Part shown: positions 22,427 through 34,119 of the stretch, piece after piece | How the letters are laid out: every line of letters begins with the position of its first letter | Numbering within the stretch: position 1 is the stretch's first letter | From: Cheiracanthium punctorium | Taxonomy: Eukaryota; Arthropoda; Arachnida; Araneae; Cheiracanthiidae | Assembly: GCA_038373885.1 (NCBI GenBank) | Contig: JAWZYV010012337.1 | Coordinates: 62,001 to 126,000 of the forward strand | DNA length: 64,000 nucleotides | Direction of reading: 5' to 3' | Made by a program: the position numbers and the translations under genes | The notes under the pieces: generated by a model | What the model was told of the DNA's origin: nothing | The model's input: the letters and a program-made list of their open reading frames with translations, nothing else | Database searches by the model: none

Positions 22427-23299
22427 GGGAAGGTGGCCCAAAATGATCCTAGTGGGCAAAACAATCCAAGTATGTTTTCTTAGATACAGGTAACGCTATC
22501 TACCGGGTAACACAAAACTAGTTGTGCCAAGTGAAGAAGACTCAGTGGAGGTTTTTAAGCTGTGACAGTATTACGCGTCTAAATAGAATTCGTCGAAAAA
22601 TTTAGCTTTATAACATTTGTTATAAGGTTAACACTACCTCTCCTACTTATTTAGATATATAGACTTTCATGTACAGAAATATCATCTGGTTTACTGAATG
22701 GAGTATGTTTTTAGATGGGAAGGTTTATGCTTCTTGGCGTCATTCAGCGAACGAGCTAAAATGGGTAAAATGATTCATCGAAAGTAGAAAATCTAGTACC
22801 GGGCACGAGCCAACATGAGAGACCTTCAACCGCTCTTAAAATCCGTGATTCCCATTACAATATTTAATTTAATTCTCCCTTTATCGTAGGTGATAATTTT
22901 TTAATTATAATTTTGACATACTATTTGTTGTTGTTTGTATTTCTTTATTTTAAAGCATTCATAAAATAAATTATGCGCAATATATGATTGTAAATTTTAT
23001 TTCATTCCATTAAATATGCCATGTTCATATTTTACATCCTTTATTTTGCCGATAAAAAACAACTTACCATAACTTTCAAATGAAGGCTCATTTCGCCCTG
23101 TGTAATGATCTTTTGGACACTTCCTCAAAGTTCTAACTTTTTTCATTACTCAATGTGCTTTTAAAATATTATTTATGCATGTATAGGATGCAAAATATAG
23201 TGTAAATCCTGATAGCAGTGGGATAAAATATTATTTAAACATTTATGTTGTTTTACACACAAGTTTTCCCCTTAATTGGGATCATTTTGGCCACCTTCC
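22427..23299 (+). mobile_element. 873-bp TIR element, copy 1
   Basis: Left terminus GGGAAGGTGGCCCAAAATGA and right terminus TCATTTTGGCCACCTTCC are inverted repeats of about 22 bp. A homologous copy in the opposite orientation lies at 49111-49915, sharing GTATTACGCGTCTAAAT and TGCTTTTAAAATATTA. No transposase-like frame. TSD not resolved. Superfamily unknown. Confidence 0.75.
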
Positions 23300-24589
23300 T
23301 TGCATTATAACATTTGCAGCATTTGAAATATATGATACCTCAGTTTTGAAATGAAATAAATATAACAGTTTTAATAATAAATTTCAAAAATTATTCTGAG
23401 GCCGCTTAGAGTTCTGGAAATTTTAAATTCGACATTTAGTTTAGATTTAAAATTTGAATAAAAATCTCGGCAAGCGTGTTACAGGTTACTTCTTATTAAA
23501 ACAAATAAATAAACAAGGCAATATAAAATGTGACATCAACTTAAATTATCAGTAATTTTAGCTTGTCCTCATGTTTTATCAAAATACTAAAGTACAATCA
23601 CATGATTATTCTAATGGAATTGAGAAAGGTAAAAGAATGATACAGCATATTGTTAGAAATCTTGTAATTATTTCAGATTTCGGCATCTCTAAGACAAGTT
23701 TTGGCACAGATCGTATTGCACGAAATGTAGCTATAGCCTTAGTATTATATCTATAAACAGACAAGGCAATACATATTTTCGCGATTTTTAAAATGATTTT
23801 GATATCATTTTACAATTTCAAATGTTGGAAATACATTATTTCAGTCACTTTGTGCTTTAATCTTGTTCTGGTAGCTGTAGTTATTGCAGAATACAAAATA
23901 CTGTTTCACATTTGTATTTTTTGATGAAATGAAGTTACATATATTTTACTCTCTGGATATAAAGTAGCAGGTGTTTAGTAAAGTGGTATTTCGGCTTAGT
24001 CGGAATGAGTCCATTCAATCTACGAGCTTGTGCACTAAGATATTATATTTGTTGTAACACAATTGTATATTTTTGCATTAAGTAATTATTTTAGATATAA
24101 GAAAATAATTGTCATTGAAACTATTTAAAGTTGGAAAATGATTTCATGTGCCAGAAAAACCATATTAAGAGGTAGAAAATGTAGAATTAACCTCTACTCC
24201 AATAGTTTTCTATTAATTTTCCATAATAGTATTTATAAGTTTTATTGGGAACTTACTCTTCAATGAAATAGTAAGTTTTAAACTTTTATAATTTACATCT
24301 TTTTACATACTAGTATTATTTTCCCGTAAAAACTTAATACAAATTGTTAGGCATTAAATAAGAATGTCACAAGAGCAAACAATAAATATTAACATACAAT
24401 AGAAGGAAAATACATTCTTAGAGAAGCTTGAAAGCTTGTGTTTCATTTTTAAGAACTTATACAGATTGGAAATTTATGTATGAAATATGTCAAATCTCTC
24501 AAGCCCAGATTTTTGTCTACGTATTTTTGCTTACGCGATCTTGTAGACAGCTTTGGTAGACATGAAATGTCTCGGTGACGATCTTTTCA
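23300..24589. other. Unassigned AT-rich stretch
   Basis: No coding or repeat structure recognised. Confidence 0.4.
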
Positions 24590-24727
24590 AATCTAAACCA
24601 GATAATGTGGAGGGAGGAGCGTTAATAAAATGTTGAATGTCGCACAAGGTTTGCTATTGTTGATAATGGATCGCTAAGTTTGGTACCAAAGCACGAGAAT
24701 TTATCATGAAAGGGGATATAGTTAGAA

Positions 24728-25100
24728 AATACCTGGCGAAGATTGTAAAATAGTTTTAGTAGGCGATTTTAATATCGATTTCAATTCTGAAAAAGCGTTT
24801 GTGGAACAAGAAAGACAAACACGACACACTCATGGATTATGATGTCCTTCCAAGCAGTATTTAAAATGGCCGAGGATAGTAGGAATATGCTTGGCGAAGG
24901 TTGTAAAACAGTTTTAGTAGGTCATTTTAAGATAGATTTCGGTTCCAAAGATCCGTTTTATTTAACGAGAAAGGCGAGCACGGAAACGCCACAGTGTTTC
25001 ATATGGGGAAGTATAGTTGGAATATGCCTGGCGAAGATTGTAAAACCGTTTAAGTAGAGGATTTTAAGATAGATTTAGATTCCAAAGATGTACTTTATTT
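24728..25100 (+). pseudogene. Three tandem endonuclease-like blocks
   Basis: Blocks near 24734, 24890 and 25030 each read (L/P)GE(D/G)CK, then a VLVGxFxIDF-like core, then a diverged tail. The first keeps VLVGDFNIDFNSE with the canonical EEP motif GDFN; the second has GHFKIDF; the third is broken by a stop. A fourth block lies at 26100-26180. A 72-codon frame (24839-25057) covers the second and part of the third. The repeated exon-sized blocks suggest internal amplification within the Helitron rather than a functional domain. Confidence 0.5.
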
Positions 25101-25200
25101 AATTAGACAGAGTTGATTCCTATTTAAACGTATCCACAATCTCCAACCTAAAAAATCGCCGCACTTTGGCGAGCTCTGCAGTCATGGGTCTCTAGGATTG

Positions 25201-25693
25201 ACACGCTTAAATCTATTGAGTAAAATAATAATCAAACGGAGTATATTTTTACTCAATTTCTGACTTCAAACAGCCATTCTCCCGATTGAGTAAACTTTGC
25301 TCCGTTAATCAACAAAAATCAATGGAGCGAAAAATTCTCAATTTTTGAGCAATATTTTGATAACGACACGCTTGTCCTTCGATGCCCGCCCAGCCGTGAG
25401 CCACGGCTACGATGCCCGCGTTTGTGACTATGAACCGTTATCCGTTGAAGAGAGTTGGTCATGTGATAGTAATAGGATATGGGTCGTGGGGGAGAAGACA
25501 GAATACTCAGACAAAAATATTGTGAAAATTGAGCTAAGTAGAATCTAGCAAATCGGGAGCATTGAGGCGAATGGAGGAGATAACAAATTATTGTCTTTAA
25601 TGAGTATTTTTTAGCGTAAAAGGATTTAAATCAGCCGATAAGAAATTTAATCAATGAAGGAGTGTTAGTTTTAATCAATAGATTTAAGCGTGT
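25201..25693. mobile_element. 493-bp TIR element inside Helitron copy 2
   Basis: Perfect 19-bp inverted termini, ACACGCTTAAATCTATTGA at 25201 and its complement ending at 25693, extended to 25 bp with one mismatch. Helitron sequence resumes on both sides, confirming insertion. A 67-codon frame (25345-25548) is unrecognised. No clear TSD: flanks read GGATTG and ATGCAT. Superfamily unknown. Confidence 0.8.
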
Positions 25694-26768
25694 ATGCATA
25701 AGCTTAAAGGCCCAAAAAGAACTAGATGAAAACTAAAGTGAACAAATTAGCTATAAACGAACCAGTTAAGAATTTGAAGACAATTACTAAAACTACATTA
25801 ATTGGCAACAACAAATAAAGGAATAATTAATGGAATGCTGTACTTAATTGGCACAATAAATAAATGAATAATAAATTGAATGTCATACTGCTGTTCCAAA
25901 TCGCTGTTTTAATTCTAAATTACGGTTGCCACATAAATGCAAAAAATAATCATGGTAACTACATATGTTTAATCATCGCCACCTTGGCGAGAGTCGGGAC
26001 GTAAAAATAGGAATACACCGAAGAAAGACAAACACGGCATACTCGTAGATTATGATGCACATACGAAACAATATTTAAAACGGTAAAGTATAATTGTAAT
26101 ATACTTGGTAAATATTGCAAAATTGTTTTAGTAGGCGATTTTAAGGTAGATTTTGATTCTAAAGATTGGCTTTATGAAACATAGAAGAAAAATACCTCAC
26201 ATGAGCAATGATGCACTTTCCAACTTAATGGAATGAGCAAAGAAAATAGGGACGGCGCATAAATTATGATACGCTTTTAATATATAGCACATTAGTGCGT
26301 ATTTAAAATCTGAAAGTGTTTCAGATTTTCTTTCTTTTTTTAAGTTTTCCTTCATACAAAATTATTAATATAATACTATATTCAATTATACTATTAATTT
26401 CTCCATCTCGCATATCTTTGAATTTACATTTCTAGAAATGATGAAATTCTATGGACTATAAAACTGCCTCTATTATAATGCATGGGATGTTTTTAAATAG
26501 ATGCTTTTCAAATGACACCAGCGTCATTTAGATATCTGAATATGTTTGTGGTTTTCAACTATTAATAAGCTTCTTAAAAATAACGTAGCGCTGACATCTT
26601 ACTAAAACCTTTTTTGCACATCATGTTAACAGCTAATAAAATGAGGAACGGAAATATTTTTACTGCGTGTTATTTTTATTAATTAAATGTTTTTTTTTAT
26701 TGAGTAATGTAATTATATGACAACTTCGATTATTAAGAAATAATTGTTTTTGCCTTGATTAATCATTT

Positions 26769-26822
26769 ATATATATATATATACGAATACATACATTCAT
26801 ATATATATATATATATATATAT
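26769..26822. repeat. AT microsatellite
   Basis: Two AT tracts around a short interruption. Confidence 0.9.
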
Positions 26823-27937
26823 AGACTGGTTTTTTTTTTGGTTTTGATGTCTGCAACGCAAGAAATACACTTCATAATGCAAACCGTTAAATTCCAATGC
26901 TGATATTCGTTATCAATTTAACAAACTTGTATTCTTAACAGAGTTCCTTGAAAAGTTTAGCAAGCTTAGTAAGTAGTTTTACAAATTCATTTTGTGAATT
27001 GAGGTAGCAGGAATGATAACTTTCGAATGCAGGAATTTCGTGTTTTTCATTTGTTGCAAACTCTAAAATCTTAAAAATTTCTTATGTGAATTATGACATC
27101 TTCTAAATAATTTTTAAAAACCGATTCCATTATAATATTTACTAAAGTCACAACTAACTATCGTAGAGAATAATTGATTTACTTATGCATTTTCATTATT
27201 AGCAATTTTAGTTACCTAAAAAACCAGAACGACTGGTATCTGAATGATGCTAGATTGGCCGGTACCGGAACCAGAAATGAATATGGCGATATGAAACACG
27301 TATGAAAGTTTAAAAACTGACATTCAAGAAGATAACACTCCGGATCAATATACTGTGACGAAATAATCACTTAGGCTATTTTTATTTCTCATCTAGCGTT
27401 CTGAATTAATTCAAATTGTATAATAACCACATATCTATTGAGTAAAAGATTTCAGTTCAAAAAATGACGAACACGTAAGATTTTTTAAAACTATTTATAT
27501 GTTGTTGATGTTGTTGTAGTGTCCAGGGATAGAAGATTGAACTATCCCCTAAAATAGGTGGCATTGCTCTCGAAGGGTTGAAAAACTATTTATTTAAATA
27601 GACTGTTTAAATATATATATATATTTAGCTTTCTTTGTGCTAAGTAATTGAAATCCTGAAATCCTGTTATTTCGTTTTTTATCTTGGTAGCAGGTATTCG
27701 GTTCGTGGGGCCTGAAGAGTATAGCCGATGCTTGCTACCCATTGTTTTACTCCATCCAATTCCGTTTTATTCTTCTGATTTACCATTGTTTGGATTTCTA
27801 TCTGCTGCATGTGTCTTCTTATTCCTGTTTTTACTTAAGATTTTGAGTTCATTGTTTTGCTCATCAATCATTCCATGGATATTTAGAATTTTGTATTTGC
27901 CAAGTGGATGCTACGTTGTTTCGTAAGTTATGCTTTT

Positions 27938-27938
<1 letters not shown>
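26823..27938. other. Unassigned stretch
   Basis: An 80-codon hydrophobic frame (27684-27926) is unrecognised. A TTG-rich run (27501-27520) is present. No gene supported. Confidence 0.35.
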
Positions 27939-27980
<42 letters not shown>

Positions 27981-27981
27981 T
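27939..27981. repeat. (AT)n microsatellite
   Basis: AT tract with one C interruption near 27975. Confidence 0.9.
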
Positions 27982-28292
27982 ATTAAAAATTAAAGTCTGG
28001 TGAGGGCCAGCGATAAAAAAAGTGTTACAAGAGTAGTCGAATAGAGGTAGAGTGATTTAACACCAATGCCAACTCAGAAATGTTTCTTTTGCAAATGACT
28101 AATCTTGGTAGTAAAAGCAAGCGGAAATTATATAAATATACTTTTAGAAAAATGAAGATAAGATATTGCAGCAGCTATCCGATGTAATGTTGCGCATGAC
28201 TTTTAAAAAAAAGCTAAAATAAAGTATGCCAAAATAAAAGTCAACATTGTGAGAGATAATACAAATTACAAACTAATGAAACGAATTATATT

Positions 28293-28411
28293 TTTACATC
28301 AAGTGCCGAGAGCCGGACTGCTGTAAAAAAGACTATTGTATTGGGCAGAGAGAAGTAAGAGCTTTGAAATCCAAAGAAGGAGTAAATATGAGAATGTTTG
28401 ATTTTATATAG
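28293..28411 (+). pseudogene. Possible Penelope GIY-YIG relic
   Basis: Plus-strand translation has a CC pair followed by DYCIGQREVRALKSKE. This resembles the YIGQTxRALKxRxKE block of Penelope-like endonucleases (compare 45780-45820). The match is short and the first GIY motif is missing. Tentative. Confidence 0.3.
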
Positions 28412-29716
28412 TTAAAATATTTGATTTTACATAGAATAAATTTTAAATCAACTTATATTAAATATGCGATTTACTTTACAAAGCAGGAAAGTAGTTACGC
28501 TGTCAACGAGCCCAAACTTTTTAAATTCCTTTTATATCGCAAATGTTAAATTTGTTATAATTTATGTAGGATTGATTTTACTTTTCACGAATTTAAGAAC
28601 GCATAATTACATACAAATTACATCAAAGAAATGTCTGCTGCAAATAAAATAAATCGTGTGTTCTGACATTAATGTTTATTCACCCAAGCGTTGAGAAGAT
28701 TGTAATGTTACATTTATGCGATGTAAAGTACCGCACATTTACAGTAGCGTACTTGTTCCAAAAAGTAGTTTGATCTTAAATGAGAAATTATTCACTTTAA
28801 TCTGATCAGAAAATTAAAAAGAAAAGAAAAAAGAAAAAAAAATCAATTTTGTGATTCTTTACACATTTATTTATCTCACGATATTCTAAAAAAAAAGAAA
28901 ATAAGGAAGGAAGATTCATAGCCCCTGCAGGCTTGAAAATAAATTAAGTTTAAAAAAGACGTTAATATTTTTTTGTGTTGTTGTCATTACTCACGATACA
29001 TTGAAGGCCAGGGAATCATTTTTGATTATGATAGTTTTCCCTTTTTTTGTACTTATTTATCACACATTCTATTATTTTACCTCTCGCAAATATTGATTTG
29101 TTTTCTTCTTTTTTTAGCTCCAGGATGCGAGATATATTCACTTCCTAGAGTAAAATTTGTCACATTGTGATCCAATATGGACCAGAGGAAATTGGTTTTC
29201 TCTTTTTTCAGGAGCGGTGGAACATAATTATGTTAATGGAATTCGTTGTTTCTACATATCGTAAGGAAGTGTGGAGGCACATTGGGTGAAAATGGCTTCT
29301 GTAATAAGTTTGCTGTTTACACGAAAACTAATTCAAGCACAATATTAAAATTTGATAGACTATTAATTACACAATATTGCTTTTCAGACGTTTGATTCGT
29401 TCAAAAGGGAAAAAGTAAAGAGATGTATTTCTTTTTCTAGACTCATAACTTGCAATGTAATGTAAAATAAAAATTTCAATATGAACTGCTATTAACTTTT
29501 AATATTGTACAGTCGGTATGCACCTATGTTATTATGTTTATTGTATTGTCCCTATTCAGAGGATGAATGCATACAACTTTTTGACAATGTAAATATGTAT
29601 TATTTTTTTAAATTGCATAATGGCTTGAAACTTGTTTTGCTGTATTTCTTAGCCGTATTAGATTTGGCAGTTCAAAAATTGTATCATGAAGCTTAATAAA
29701 AGATAACATCGATTGT
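28412..29716. other. Unassigned AT-rich stretch
   Basis: Small frames only. A good acceptor-like tract (29104-29116) precedes a short open segment without a clear donor. Confidence 0.35.
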
Positions 29717-30130
29717 TAAAATGCCGTTAATTTAACACACTCCAGACAAGGCGCCAGTTCTAAGCGTCTTTTTTCCGTTTAAAAAACTTTTAGATTTCCC
29801 TACTAAAATAACAAATTGAAAACGATTTAAATCCTCATATTTAACGTTAAATAAACGATTAAAATTAGCAAGCGGGAAACGTTAATTTAACGTAACGAGT
29901 TTAACGTTTAAAATGCGGTTCGGAGAAACGTTAATTTTACGATATAGTTTAACATTTAAAATGCGGGTCGGTAAACATTAATTTGACGGTATATTTTTGT
30001 TTAAAATGCGCTTTGGAGAAACGTTAATTAGACGTAATTTTATCGGAAAATATATGAAAAGCTAGATATTTCAATGTTATTTTAACGGTAGTCTGCGGCT
30101 TGGAATTTTTTTATAACAGTAACGGTTAAG
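29717..30130. repeat. AACGTTAAT repeat block, left
   Basis: About four diverged units of ~48 bp built on TTTAACGTTTAAAATGCGG, a short GC-rich link, and AACGTTAATTT(T/A)ACG. GTTAAT cores start near 29881, 29930, 29978 and 30023. The block ends with AACGGTAGTCTGCGG. Confidence 0.7.
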
Positions 30131-31169
30131 TCAAATTAATAGTTTTATTTCTATATGTAACCCTAAACTATTTATTAAAATATTGTCCCAGTATTACGTC
30201 GTTAAAATACTCGAAATTTTTAAAAAAGTAAAATTTATAAAGTGTGATAATTAAAAAAATTAAAAAAAAATTCTACATTACGTTGCATAAAATATTTGAT
30301 TTTTTAAACTGATAGAGATAAGACAATTTTTTAAGGAAATATAAAATGCTAAACGCAATTTCACGAGATGAATATGTAATTAAAATATATAATATCTCTG
30401 TCTATTTCATAATTCTTACATCGAACAACGGTCTTTTTTCAATTAATAGGGCAAATTTTATTTCTGAAATTCTGATTTTTCTGTTAAAATAAATATTGAA
30501 TTACCATTTTTTATTATAAATTAACGTAGAGAAAAACTATACCAGAAAAACCCAGTTTCTCGGAACAAAATTTAAAAAAAAAATAAAAATTCTAAAGTGA
30601 CAGCATCTTCCTTACTAAATGATTCTCACTAGAAGCCAGCTGTCCCCATTGACTTACTTTTAAAACAAGTGCGTCTGGTCAGGTATTTCCTCTTTATGAG
30701 TAACCTTTTATGCATTAGGATAAGGAAAATTTAAAGATTCTTTGGTAATTCTATCTGTCAACATTGCCCCTAAAAATTCCAACAGCTTAACAACACGACT
30801 CTACAATGCACACCTCTAAAAAACGAGAGGGGAAGGTGTGTGAAAAATCTTGATTCTGTTAAAATTCTTTTCTGAACGGTGTAAAAAATTTTACTCTGCA
30901 CGCTGGCTGAAACATTAATTTTATAATTTTTTCCTTGTATCATGAAATTCCTAATTATTTAAATAATTCTAATCAATATATTTTTTAATTTTGCAGTAAA
31001 AGAACTAAATTCGTTACGATGTAATACTTTCATTTTACTTTCATAAATATAAAAACTGTATCACGAAACGCTTCATATTATTTGAAAGTTGGATTGAAAA
31101 TAAATTCAAAGTCCCAATAAAAATATACCTCCATCTTTACAATCTTAAGTTACTTACGTGCAGGTAAAA

Positions 31170-31228
31170 ACCTGTCTAGGAGTTAGAGCAGCGGTCCTAG
31201 AGATCGGGTGTTGCGAGTTCTGCCCCAG
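31170..31228 (+). repeat. tRNA-derived SINE or tRNA pseudogene fragment
   Basis: GTTAGAGCAGCGGTCCTAGA, then GGGTGTTGCGAGTTCTGCCC, matches the D-arm to T-arm region of a tRNA-like SINE. The B box is degraded (GCGAGTTCTGC). No acceptor stem, so not a functional tRNA. Confidence 0.5.
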
Positions 31229-31569
31229 GCAAGTAAGGTAAAGTTGTAATAGTTCCTGTGTTTAGTGATTAAACATATTTTAACTCATTATCAAAAAATA
31301 AAAGCATTATTTCTTATTTTCTTAGCTAAGTAAATAAATTGTTATTGTGAATAGATATTTATATATGCTTAATGTTATTATGCTCCTTATTGTATCAATT
31401 TTTATTTTCTCTTTTATACAGAAAAATTATTTATTCCATGTCAATAGTTTGTTTACTCATAAGCTAAAAATGTAACATACAATTTAATTATAGCCTTTAT
31501 TTAAAATTCTGATTCTTAAAAAAGGAAAAAAAATGTGAAATTTACGTAATGAAGGGTAAAATTAGGGGC

Positions 31570-31745
31570 AATACTTAACGTATTTTTATCGTTATGGCGG
31601 GCATTTTAACGTTTATATTGCACTCCGGAGGAACGTTAATTTGACGAAAGTTCGTCAAAAGGCAGAGCACAAAGACGGTATTTTGCCGTTTATTTAACGG
31701 TTGTCTGCGACCCTGGTGGATCGTTAAAATAGCGTTATTTTTAGC
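31570..31745. repeat. AACGTTAAT repeat block, right
   Basis: Resembles the left block (29717-30130) in the same orientation: CGGAGGAACGTTAATTTGAC, then ACGGTTGTCTGCGACCC. About 1.4 kb of unassigned sequence lies between. Confidence 0.6.
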
Positions 31746-32362
31746 TCCAGAAAAATATCACTTATATGTGTATTTTTAATTTAAAAATGCGTTTCCCCCT
31801 TGTAAGATTTCTGCTGTAAAATCAAAATTTAGAACTTTATAAATTCGCATACTTAATACAAATCCTACTTTTTTGAATAATGATAAATAGTTTGTGTTTA
31901 ATTATTAAGTTCATACGAAGGAATTATGGGTAAAATAACAACAACATCTTAAATTTTTCTAAAGTATGAAATATACAATGTTTTAATTTTGCTTAAAAGC
32001 TTAAATAATTTAGAAAATATCCAAATAATAATTTTGCCAAAAATTTAATTATTTATTTTATTTAAATTGTTGGAAAACCAGGAATTATCCCGGATTTGGT
32101 ATATCATGGTTCGCACATATGGGGTACATATAGGTCACCCTTTTTTATATCAATCCATATCAAAAGAAAATAAATATTCTAAGATATCAAGATTTATCAC
32201 ACGAACAGAATTTTAATATCTAATGATATGTATTTAAGGGGAAATATTAATTTAAATAATAAGATTATTTTTACTAGCCTGTTACAATTTTTTCCGCTCT
32301 AAGCCCACAATTACAGACAGAATTTCTTGTAATATTTGTATACTACATTTGTCCTGTTTCTA
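31746..32362. other. Unassigned AT-rich stretch
   Basis: Nothing recognised. Confidence 0.4.
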
Positions 32363-32800
32363 TCAACAACAAAGGATCATTTCACTTAAATTCTCTGGTC
32401 CGTAGAACTTGTTTTGAATACATTCCAAATCATCTTGTTTGGAACAATGAAAATTTCCGGCACCTTGTTCAAGAAATTACAATTTTATTGTCCAAAATTA
32501 TAGTTATTTTACCTTTGTAGAATGGGTCATTATCATAATACACAACAAAATATTTATGCTATTCAAGTACATTTTGAATTACTTGTAGCACCTTCTTACC
32601 ATCTTCTAAGGATGTATTTTTTCGCAACATTTTTTTATTTTTTATTATTTTTTTAATACAGCTTCTTCGGTCTTATTTTCATCGTCATTAGACAGTTCTT
32701 TATCACGAAACAATTTCAGATTGGCTCGTTTTGTATTTGGTGGACTGTTTGTGTCTTCTTGAGGATGAAGTAACTTTGCAAGCAAGTTTTCTCTTAATAT
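32363..32800 (-). pseudogene. Degraded protein-coding sequence, copy 1 (family unnamed)
   Basis: Minus-strand reading runs about 51 codons without a stop, including SPPNTKRANLKLFRDKELSN and an acidic tail, then a stop. After this the next segment reads KYFVVYYDNDPFYKGKI and, after a frameshift, LEQGAGNFHCSKQDDLECIQ and NKFYGPENL. Amino-acid composition is clearly protein-like. The YYDxxxYxGkI / FxEQGxGNFxxxKxDDLExIQ pattern resembles a C-terminal module I associate loosely with uncharacterised arthropod repeat proteins. I cannot name a family. Stops and frameshifts make it a pseudogene. A second tandem copy follows at 33041-33239. Confidence 0.55.
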
Positions 32801-33040
32801 CTACATTTTTATGTTTTGTTCTTTTGTTTTTCATCTATTCATTTGATTTCTCGTTTATTTCTTCATCTCTTGCAGTTACAAGGACCAAGAAAGTTTGATG
32901 TTATTAACATTCATTGAATAAAGGAAACATGATTGATTTCTTTTTAAATTGGGAAGAAATAACTATTTTAATTAAAATTGTTGTTTTACATTTTGGGGAC
33001 AAACTGAAAAATGTTCTGAAATTGAGGAAGTTTGGTCACC

Positions 33041-33239
33041 TTAATCATAATACGCAGCAAAGTATTTTTGCTCTTCACGTACAGTATCAATTCCTTCTAA
33101 CACACCTTCTAAGAATAATGTAAAGAAGAAATATTTTACAACTTCATTATCGCAGCATCTTCAATCTTATTTTCATTCTCATTAGACAGTCTTTATCGCT
33201 AAACAGCTCCATAACTCGTTTTGTATTTGGGAGGCTTTC
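33041..33239 (-). pseudogene. Degraded protein-coding sequence, copy 2
   Basis: Minus-strand reading shares SLPNTKRVMELFSDKD and, after a one-base shift, LSNENENKIEDAA with copy 1 (SPPNTKRANLKLFRDKE, LSNDDENKTEEA). It then continues to EEQKYFAAYYD and stops where copy 1 has KYFVVYYDNDP. So the same region occurs twice, head to tail, ~440 bp apart. Both are broken independently, consistent with an old tandem duplication. Not functional. Confidence 0.55.
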
Positions 33240-34099
33240 TATAGCTCTCAATTAAAGTATAATATAGTATTACCGTAAAGTATAACAATTATAGTAAGTA
33301 CTATTATTTTTACATGGATATAAATTTAAAAAAAAAACACCAAAATATCAAAAATAAAATCACTAACCAAGAATTTCCACAGTAAACTGGGAGATAAATC
33401 AGCATACTTTAAATACTAATTTAAAAAATAATTAAGTAAAAGTATCTGTAAGTAATATGTATGAAAAGCTTAGACAAAAATTGCACTTAAAAAGAGCACC
33501 GACAAAATTGATTTTCAAAATGTTTCCCTGACATGGATCTTTCAAAAACTCATGATTTTAAGAGACAATCTTTTTTGGATATGTTTTTGTAGTAGTGTAA
33601 AAAGTATTTGTTTTCTCTTATTTGCTTCTTAGTTCCATTATTTTTGAACTTGATATAAGAAAATAGAATACACGAGGATGACTTGGCATACTTCAGCTGT
33701 TTTGTACAGAAAAAAAATAATTATATAAAGTTAGGGGCCACTATTTACCCCGAAAAAAGAGTGACACAGAATTCCTTCGTGAGTGTGACCCTATAAATGT
33801 TTATTAACTTTTTTACATAGTATAATGTTCTAAAAATTCTAAAATTCTGTCTAGGACCTCAATAATCTAATACAAACACTGCAACACCTCTGCAGCTTGA
33901 TTTTCTTCTCTTGTCACACACAGACAGGGAGCGGCTATGTATCAATTAGATTCTAAGTATCACAAAACAATGTGTGACGCTGAATCCCGATATTACATCA
34001 TCTTGTCGATCCATTATCGAGATCTGTTACGCCAGACCTTTCGCAAAATTTGATTTTATATCGCATTCTTTTAAATAAAAAACACAGAAAGTGAAAAAA
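33240..34099. other. Unassigned stretch
   Basis: No gene recognised. Confidence 0.4.
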
Positions 34100-34113
34100 A
34101 TGCCGTTGCATAG
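34100..34113 (+). CDS. Possible first coding exon end with strong donor
   Basis: An ATG in an A-rich context (GTGAAAAAAATGCCG) is followed 14 bases later by a consensus donor, CATAG then GTAAGTATCC (donor at 34114). Upstream 33900-34099 is less AT-rich and could be 5' UTR, but no TATA or initiator stands out. The coded peptide would be four residues plus a split codon, too little to identify. Confidence 0.2.
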
Positions 34114-34119
34114 GTAAGT

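Larger units (their letters stand above)
24590..26345 (+). mobile_element. Helitron family 2, second copy (truncated)
   Basis: The plus-strand equivalent of the interior of 3682-5642. It starts with the segment around GATAATGTGGAGGGAGGAGC (matching plus 5400-5290 reversed) and ends near the AAATCTGAAAGTGTTTCAGA segment (matching 4165-4205 reversed). Neither Helitron terminus is present. It contains endonuclease-like blocks and is interrupted by a 493-bp TIR element at 25201-25693. The helicase piece is missing. Confidence 0.75.

Noticed and set aside
31170..31228. Functional tRNA gene
   Set aside because: No acceptor stem and a degraded B box; fits a SINE or pseudogene fragment.
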